NCBI GenBank assembly: GCA_964035545.1
Contig: OZ037765.1
Coordinates: 17,416,698-17,480,697 of the forward strand
Reading direction: 5' to 3'
Length of the DNA stretch: 64,000 nucleotides
DNA from: Bugula neritina
Lineage: Eukaryota > Bryozoa > Gymnolaemata > Cheilostomatida > Bugulidae
Below are positions 56,988 to 64,000 of this stretch, piece after piece (position 1 is the stretch's first letter; every line of letters starts with the position of its first letter). The position numbers and the translations under genes are program-made. The notes beneath the pieces were generated by a model. The model searched no databases, was not told the DNA's origin, and saw only the letters and a program-made list of their open reading frames with translations.

Positions 56988-59900
56988 ATGAAGTCCATTG
57001 ATTGGAGAAAAGAGGCTGGTTACCAAGAGCTGTGTTTAGAGGATGGAACAGGAGTAGCCAGTGTTATAGCATACGACGGCAGAAAACTTCCAACATTTGA
57101 AAACAACTTTCTAGCACGGATAGCAGGAATAAACAAGCATTTCAAATCAAAAAGAAATGACGTTCTAATATATGGATATATGAAATCAGGTACTTACCAT
57201 TGAGAGTTCAAAAGCTATTTTGTTAGTCAAACTCTACAATATCCTGCAAAAATGGTGCAATTTATAAAGATCCTCTGATGCAAACTATTAGCTGTCCCAC
57301 TTTAGAAAACATTACAGCTACTTGTTGAAAGGGTACAACTCCTTCGGTATTATAGAGACTAGAAAGGGACAATTCTGCTAGGGAGACCATTTAGTTTTAA
57401 GCATTTTATCTGCCACATTGTTTTATAATAGTCTGTAGATCTGAGGTAGGTGCAGTAACTAATGAAGAAATAGAATAAAGCCTGTGCTCTAGATTAGAAA
57501 TGTAGCATAAGAAGTTATGTTCTCATGAGAAGTTCAACCCAGCCTCAAACCAAAATTTAATAATGAAATTAAAGAGCTTAGGTTCTCTCAATTTCATCAC
57601 TACTGCTCCTAAATGGTAGATCTCAATGTCATCAAGGTATGGGAAGAGATACTAAAGTATAATTATTAAATGCAAGATTTAGTTATTTATGCTGATTGAT
57701 TTATAACTGATGTAACCACCAGGTACACATTGGCTGTGGGAGATAATACAGATGCTGTTGAACAGCCAGTCACAGGATGTTGCTGCCGGTGTCAACAAAT
57801 GCCAATCTTTCATTGAGACTCAAACCTACAGTGCACTAGGTGACCTACCTTCCCCAAGAGTTCTCAGCACACACCTTATGCCATCAGGCCTTCCATCTTC
57901 CCTCTTTAATAACTCAAAGGTGGTGGTTCCAATAAGAAATCCTAAAGACACAGCTGTGTCTCTTTATCATCACTTGAAGTCAGAAACCAAGGGTACCAAT
58001 TTGAGATGTGGATGGGACGTGTTTATTGATAAAGTCTGGTTTGACCCTGAATTAGGTAAGTGACATAAAATAAATTAAACTATCAGCCTTTCAGCAAGTT
58101 TCCAGTGCTAAAATTTCAACTTCTATTTTCAATGTGTTAATCACTAATTGTTGCAAAGTTTCTTATTAACGTTGAAAGTATCCTAGATTATAAGTAATAA
58201 TGACTCCATATGTGACAACCATTGCATCTACAGTAACACCAGGTGGCATTCATTGCTAGCATTTCAGCATCTGGGCGACTGCAAAGCCAGTTTTTCAGTA
58301 ATTTGTTATTGTTGGAAAATTTTTTAGCCTCTATATGCATAAAAAGCCAGTGTTTGTGCCAACATAACTATATAATATATATTGTGCTGTTTATATATGA
58401 GCTAGATATTGTGACAGAAAAGAAGCTACAACTCAGTTAATGCAAAACAATATTGAGATTAGATAGACCAACCTTTATTATTTCTTTTAAGCATTTTATG
58501 CCCCATGGACAGAATTTACCTCACTTGTGTGGAAAAAATGTCTAGAAGAAGACAACTACCACCCGGTGATATATGAACAACTCCTGGAGGTAAAAATATT
58601 TCTACTTGTCCAAACTAAAACTATTACGGGATTAGAGGTGATGATGCTACATTTCTGTCCCCTAGTTACAGAACAAGTTTTTAATTTCACTACTACTTCA
58701 AAAAGATATTGCACAAAACTAAAACACAGCAATGTTGAAATTTACTTATATAACGATTGGCCTAAAGTTGTATACATTGTTATACATATCTTACATTTAC
58801 ATGTTACAATAAATCTAAGAATTCAATCTGCTGTTGAAAGAACTTCAACACTCGAGTAGTTACTGCTGCGTATAATACATTAGTGCAACTTTTTAAAAAA
58901 GCTAAGTCGAGGGCTATACAACCAACTGTACTGTGTAGAAATTGCAATATTTTACAGCTACATAATATATTTTCCAGAACTATATATCTAGATTGCACGG
59001 TGTCACAGAGCTACTAAAATGTTTTAGATTGCTTCTAGACAATTTCCGGCTACATCCTTTTTATATAATACATAGTTTGTTTGCTTTCCTATAATGCAAA
59101 TAAACTATAAATAATTGTAAATGACTGCAAATTGAGATTACGTGAAGTATATAAGTAACTGTTATAATTAGTTCAGTTTCTCAACAGCAATTTATCACAT
59201 GCAGGTTGTAGTAGCACTGAAAAACCTTTTGAACTGCACCAGCTATACTTCCATGCTACATGGAATGCTAACTCCAATCATGTAAAAGAATTATTGGACA
59301 GCATTTGGAGACCTTTGAGTCTTGTTCATTCAGTTCTGTTCTGTGATTATAAGTTACTAAGTATCCATGAAATAGAAGCTGCGACTGTACTATACTGTGA
59401 CATCAAGTTTTAACAGAGTATATTCAAAACTTAGCAATGCTAAATATTCTGCTAAGCTAGTTAAAATTTAAAAAAAACCAGCAGTATAATTTGAGAATTT
59501 CTAAGACGAAAAAAAATTGTTGTATGTTTTCGAAACCCTGGCTTCCTATATTTAGTATCATGTATTTACAAATCATTAAACATTATAAATATTACTCAGA
59601 ATAGAGATTATAAGGTTATGCTGCAAGCTCCTTTATACATAATTATTCTTTGTAAGCAACTTTGATTCAAGCTTGACATAGAAATAAATGTGATGCTTCT
59701 ATTTAAACCTGTAACTAAACTTTTTTCAAGAAATTAAAAGTTTTCACTAAAACAGCAAATATGAGAAATGCAGCACAAAAATAACAAATTAAATAATTTC
59801 AACCTGTATAACTCCTCTCAAGCTACAAATTATCTTTTAAATTTTGACTCAAATACTATTACTTACATATCTTTTCCATTTTAGTTATGATTTTTATAAG

Positions 59901-60827
59901 TTTATGTCTGAGTTGTCTATCACTCACACTGTCATCAAACATAGCCTTGGCTTTAGTCAAATTCTTTCTAGAACCCTGCAGTGATTATTAAAGATCTTGG
60001 ATCATTTCTCGGTGTTTCCTCTCTCTCTGACAGCCGAATAGCACAGATAGTGCAAGCAACTGAGTTCAACAACATGAAAGTAAAAAAAGCTGATTCAGAG
60101 AAACCATTACAAGATACTTTTTGTGACGGTTACTCCATGTTCAGAAAAGGTAGCAATTGAAATAATGTGGTTAAAGAAATGTAGGAAAAGTTTAGACTGC
60201 ACTAAACAATGTGTAATGACAATTCTGTAAAAGAAATTAATAGCTAAAGTTAGTTAAAAACTTCTCACAATACTACCTTATTTCGGCTATTGTTTATGCA
60301 GTTAGTTATATACGCTAAGAGCATGTGATGGTCAAATATAATATATGGGTAATTGAAGACTAACCCACATTACGTATAAGCTATATCAGTGATAATTACA
60401 CACTCTTATATATTCTTGGACAGTTTTTCATGAAATTATCATTTGGTTTGCAATCAAAAGGTATGAGGGTTTGCAGAGAGTTTGCTGCAGGTTTATAAGG
60501 ACTATAAGTGTGCTCAAGGTCAGTTGAAAAATTAAAAGATTCAGTTTTTTTTTTAGTCTGTTGGTTTACTTTGGTAAATAAATAGACGTTTGAGTATTTA
60601 TGGCAGTAATGACTGGCAGCCTATAAAGTTTACAAGAAAACACTCGATCTGTATTTTGTCCATGCAAGATAAGATAACTGTTACTTACATGATTAATTTT
60701 AGGTCAAGCAGGAGATTGGAAAAATCATTTCAGTACTGAGCAAGAGGAACTGTTTAATTCAAGAATGGAGGATGTAAAATCAAGAGATGAAAATATCAGA
60801 CAAGTCATGTTATTTTATGAAAATTAA
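56988..60827 (+). CDS. Cytosolic sulfotransferase (SULT family)
   Basis: Five exons: 56988-57189, 57723-58055, 58492-58589, 59972-60149 and 60703-60827, joining to 936 nt (311 aa). SULTs transfer sulfate from PAPS to hydroxyl or amine groups of small acceptors in the cytosol. The PAPS 5'-phosphosulfate loop is YGYMKSGTHW (residues 62-71, Lys66), split by intron 1. The catalytic His is His118 in STHLMPSGLP. The 3'-phosphate block is RNPKDTAVSLYHH (Arg139, Ser147). The C-terminal PAPS-binding signature RKG-QAGDWKNHF spans exons 4 and 5. Exon 4 uses the acceptor TTCTTTCTAG at 59962-59971, giving NPAVIIKDLGSFLGV in frame; the later CAG at 59979-59981 would break the frame. No signal or membrane segment is seen, so it is not the Golgi type. 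The acceptor substrate cannot be told. AATAAA lies at 61110-61115. Confidence 0.95.
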
Positions 60828-60829
60828 CT

Positions 60830-61600
60830 ATAATATGTAGTATAAAGCACAGTGCTGTTCTAAAGCTAAATGGACAACTATTTATTATTATTATTTATGT
60901 ATTTCTGTGAAATATAGCAGCAAATACATGCAGGTTGTCACAAAGTTGGTGAGCGGTGTGACGGTTTGTTTAGAAATATTATCTGGTGTCTGAAAATATC
61001 GAGTTGTCTTTCTCAGCCAGAATTAAAGATGAGATTTTCTGCAGTAATATAATGGTCTTTGTTGAGCTGTATGGTTTATAAGAACTTAATTATTGAACTC
61101 CACTTTAAAAATAAAGCATCTGCTTTTATATTAAATTGACATGGGATAGACAATTCATTGTATTCCACAATGTGCATGAATCAGTATGGAACCTATTCAT
61201 ATCTTATAGTACAGTAAAAAGTGACTAAGTATGTAAACAAGTATTGGATTGCATAATAATAGGTTGTCATCAACTTGCATGACATACTAATAGGTGTTAT
61301 AAATAAGTGTAAGCTAAATAACAAAAGAGTATGACATATATTATATATATAGCAATCTATGAAGTAAAATTTGTGATACAGGTATATATTGTTTAGAAAA
61401 CTTACAGTTTCTATTGTTTCAGTTTATTATATCATTTATGCTATAGTTTTATAAAATGTATGCTCTTACTATGCTTAACTGCTATAAAAAGAGAACAATA
61501 CATCTGATTTTAAGTTACATATTATTTTGGTATTTTTAAGATTGCTTTATATTGGTAATAAAGTAATAAATTCTGCCAATATAGGTGATGCAGCATGTTG
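60830..61600. other. Sulfotransferase 3' flank
   Basis: Probable 3' untranslated region up to the AATAAA at 61110-61115, then AT-rich DNA without recognisable content. Confidence 0.5.
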
Positions 61601-61605
61601 AATTC

Positions 61606-61709
61606 TGTTGTGTAGGGATGTTGTGTAGAGATGTTGTGTAGGAGTGTTGTGTAGAGGTGTTGTGTGGAGATGTTGTGTAGAGATGTTGTGTAGAGATGTT
61701 GTGTAGATA
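61606..61709. repeat. 13-bp minisatellite (TGTTGTGTAGAGA)8
   Basis: Eight tandem 13-bp units with single-base variants (GGGA, GAGA, GGAG, GAGG), directly abutting the long TG tract on its left. The TG tract probably grew from the TGTTGTG part of the unit. Confidence 0.9.
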
Positions 61710-61711
61710 TG

Positions 61712-62027
<316 letters not shown>

Positions 62028-62099
62028 ATGTGTATGCATTTGCGTGTGTGTAAAGCTTTATATAACAATCGCTTTATATAACAATCTATGCTTAAAATG

Positions 62100-64000
62100 A
62101 AACTTACAGAATTGTGTATAATCAACAATCATTATACAGAAAATAATATTTGAATCAAAATTCAAATATAAAAAGCAAATCTATAAAAACCTATGTCTGT
62201 TTTCCAGCAAATGCATAAATAATAGATATGTTAGTTTAGCTGATTGTAATATTTTTAAAACATAAAAGTCACACTAAAAATAACATATCACACTACATTA
62301 TTTCAAAGAAACATAATCTTATTTCCTGTTATAACTTTATCAACAAGGGCAGATTAACAAAATGAATTAACCAATGCAAACAAATTTGAAATACTGCTCA
62401 ACAAACCACTGCTGTCGTTAATGAAAACAAAAATTAGAAATATTAACAATTATTTTATTGATAAGCAACACTTGTCACTCAAAAGGTAGAGAATAAATTA
62501 ATATGATGGTGATTATTAACATGGTTTCTTCAATATTTCAGAGGTTGTACAGCACAGTTTTAAAGGAATAGTTATATGTTGCTGGTTAGCACGATTTCAT
62601 CTCTTAATTGGTTTCCCTTATTTTTATAGTTATAATATTTGATAACCTGACTGGGGATTACATATATTATTGTCTCTGCACTATAGATGCTAATTAACGT
62701 AACAGTAGATTCTACAACTCAAAATATACAGCGAGCTGTGCATAATCCAAGTTGTTTAATACACGAGTGGAAGTCTGCTATCGTACTGGATTGTGACAGT
62801 AACAAAGGATTTGACTTCATTTAATGAGTTGTATCCTCTTATCGTGCATTTAACAGTCTAGAAAATAGAGCATTGAAAATTATGTATACTTGCCTGTGAT
62901 AGGTGGTTGCAAATGCAATGAGCAAATCACCATTTAATTCAGTTCATAAACCTCGTGGGTTCTTGTTCATGTTACCTCAATTTCTTTTTTTCTTTTAACA
63001 TTTTTCACTTCAACACACTACTCAAATTTTGATTGTTATTGTGTTGCCCTACGTTTTACTTTCTGAATTTTTATTTGGAAAGCTAATAGTCAATAGAACT
63101 AGAAGTACTTATTTTAATTAAAACAAACAACTCAACAAGCCACTTTGACTTTCAAACTCAAAGTGCTCTTAGTCTTACTCTTACAGTTACTCTTTGACTT
63201 GGAGTTAGTGACAATCACTTGGTCATGATTTCGCTGAGTTAGACTTAGTCATACTAATACTAATAGTGAGTTGGTGTTACTGGGTGATAGTGATGCACTT
63301 GCACCGTTGCAGTAGCACTTACAATGATGGACAGTGATACTCATACTCATACTGATATAGATACTCTTACGGAGTCTTACGTCTTAGAGTTAGTGTTCCT
63401 GTCAGACTCTTACAGTTACTGCGATAGTCATAGTGAAAGTGAATATGATGCTGTAGCCAAGTGCTTCTACTATTACTAGTACTGGTAGTAGTAATACTAG
63501 TCTAAACTAGCACCTTTATCACTACCACTCAGTACCAGTGGCAGTACTGTTGCCTGTAATACTACTACTACGTAAACGTAGTAGTGCTAATACTTTAGAG
63601 TGTAGTAGTACTAGTAGTGGTAGCACTAGTAGACATAGTACAAGTACTATGGTCTATCTAAAAAAGCTACTTCTACTTTTAGTACTACTCATAGAATCTC
63701 TGAATAGTACTAGAACTAGCGTTTTCTTGAATTTATAATTATTCTATTTCTTAAATTTTTTACTTTTAGTTTTACTGTTTTACTTTTAGCATAAGTCCAG
63801 GTTATGGCCTATGCTTTATACTTTATAGTTACACTCATACTATAAGAATAACTACAGCAATAACAATAACTATAATTACAGTTACCATAACTGATAACTA
63901 TACCATAACTGATAACTATACGTATAAGTAGTTGCAAGTCTCTAAGTTATTAAGTTATGCTTAGAGGATTACAGTTGTCTTTACTGTTGCTTTTAATTTT
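62100..64000. other. Intergenic DNA, AT-rich then cryptically simple
   Basis: No gene was recognised. From about 63150 to 63720 the sequence becomes dense in ACT/AGT/TAG words (GTAGTAGTACTAGTAGTGGT, ACTCATACTCATACTGATAT), the same cryptic texture as at 2-3 and 6-7 kb. The open frame at 63538-63738 is a product of this texture. Confidence 0.5.

Noticed and set aside
58527-58859. Longer sulfotransferase exon 3 reading through to 58859
   Set aside because: The family sequence stops at LLE (58589) before a donor, and the extension has no SULT similarity.
59207-59414. Possible extra sulfotransferase exon after an ATGCAG acceptor
   Set aside because: Exon 3 joins exon 4 in phase 0 at 59972 with a continuous family sequence, and the candidate frame soon meets stops.

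Overview
This is AT-rich nuclear DNA from an invertebrate animal. Genes are split by many short-to-medium GT-AG introns, the genetic code is standard, and the DNA between exons is dense with microsatellites, MITE-like inverted repeats and retroposon fragments. I cannot name the species. Gene content is generic metazoan, and an early-branching animal such as a sponge is only a guess.

Six protein-coding loci can be rebuilt exon by exon. Left to right they are: a BTG/Tob-family antiproliferative gene (+, 3.7-4.2 kb); a homologue of C12orf4/FERRY3, a subunit of the endosomal FERRY mRNA-transport complex (+, 11 exons, 8.1-27.9 kb); a protein disulfide isomerase with two CGHC sites and a C-terminal HDEL (-, 8 exons, 28.6-32.5 kb); a RhoGDI (-, 5 exons, 39.5-41.6 kb); a Lifeguard/TMBIM (Bax-inhibitor-1) membrane protein (+, 6 exons, 45.9-50.6 kb); a second RhoGDI copy whose exon 1 is mostly deleted (-, 52.5-54.5 kb); and a cytosolic-type sulfotransferase (+, 5 exons, 57.0-60.8 kb). 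The joined coding lengths of all intact models are whole numbers of codons and the splice phases agree, which supports the models strongly.

The genes look like an ordinary metazoan housekeeping assortment rather than an operon or a joint pathway. The most interesting structure is a dispersed segmental duplication. About 3 kb around RhoGDI exists twice (about 35.2-41.8 kb and 51.5-54.7 kb) with the Lifeguard gene between the copies. The left copy is interrupted by about 3 kb of extra DNA. The right RhoGDI keeps exons 2-5 open but has lost the N-terminal regulatory arm. The PDI promoter carries an ER-stress-element-like CCAAT-N9-ACACG motif, as expected for an unfolded-protein-response target.

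Mobile and repeat content includes two copies of a 0.75-0.78 kb CACTA-like inverted-repeat element packed with AGATCGATCT palindromes, a PIF/Harbinger-like MITE with TTA target duplications, a 307-bp MITE, a 152-bp 5'-truncated LINE with a 16-bp target duplication, a tRNA-related SINE with a 15-bp target duplication, hAT-like ends, a decayed Ty3/Gypsy reverse-transcriptase remnant, a possible solo LTR, an uninterrupted (TG)157 tract, and islands of TAATAC/TAGTAA cryptic simplicity. I found no sign of a wholly new system; the second-look items are mostly the duplication and the repeat architectures.
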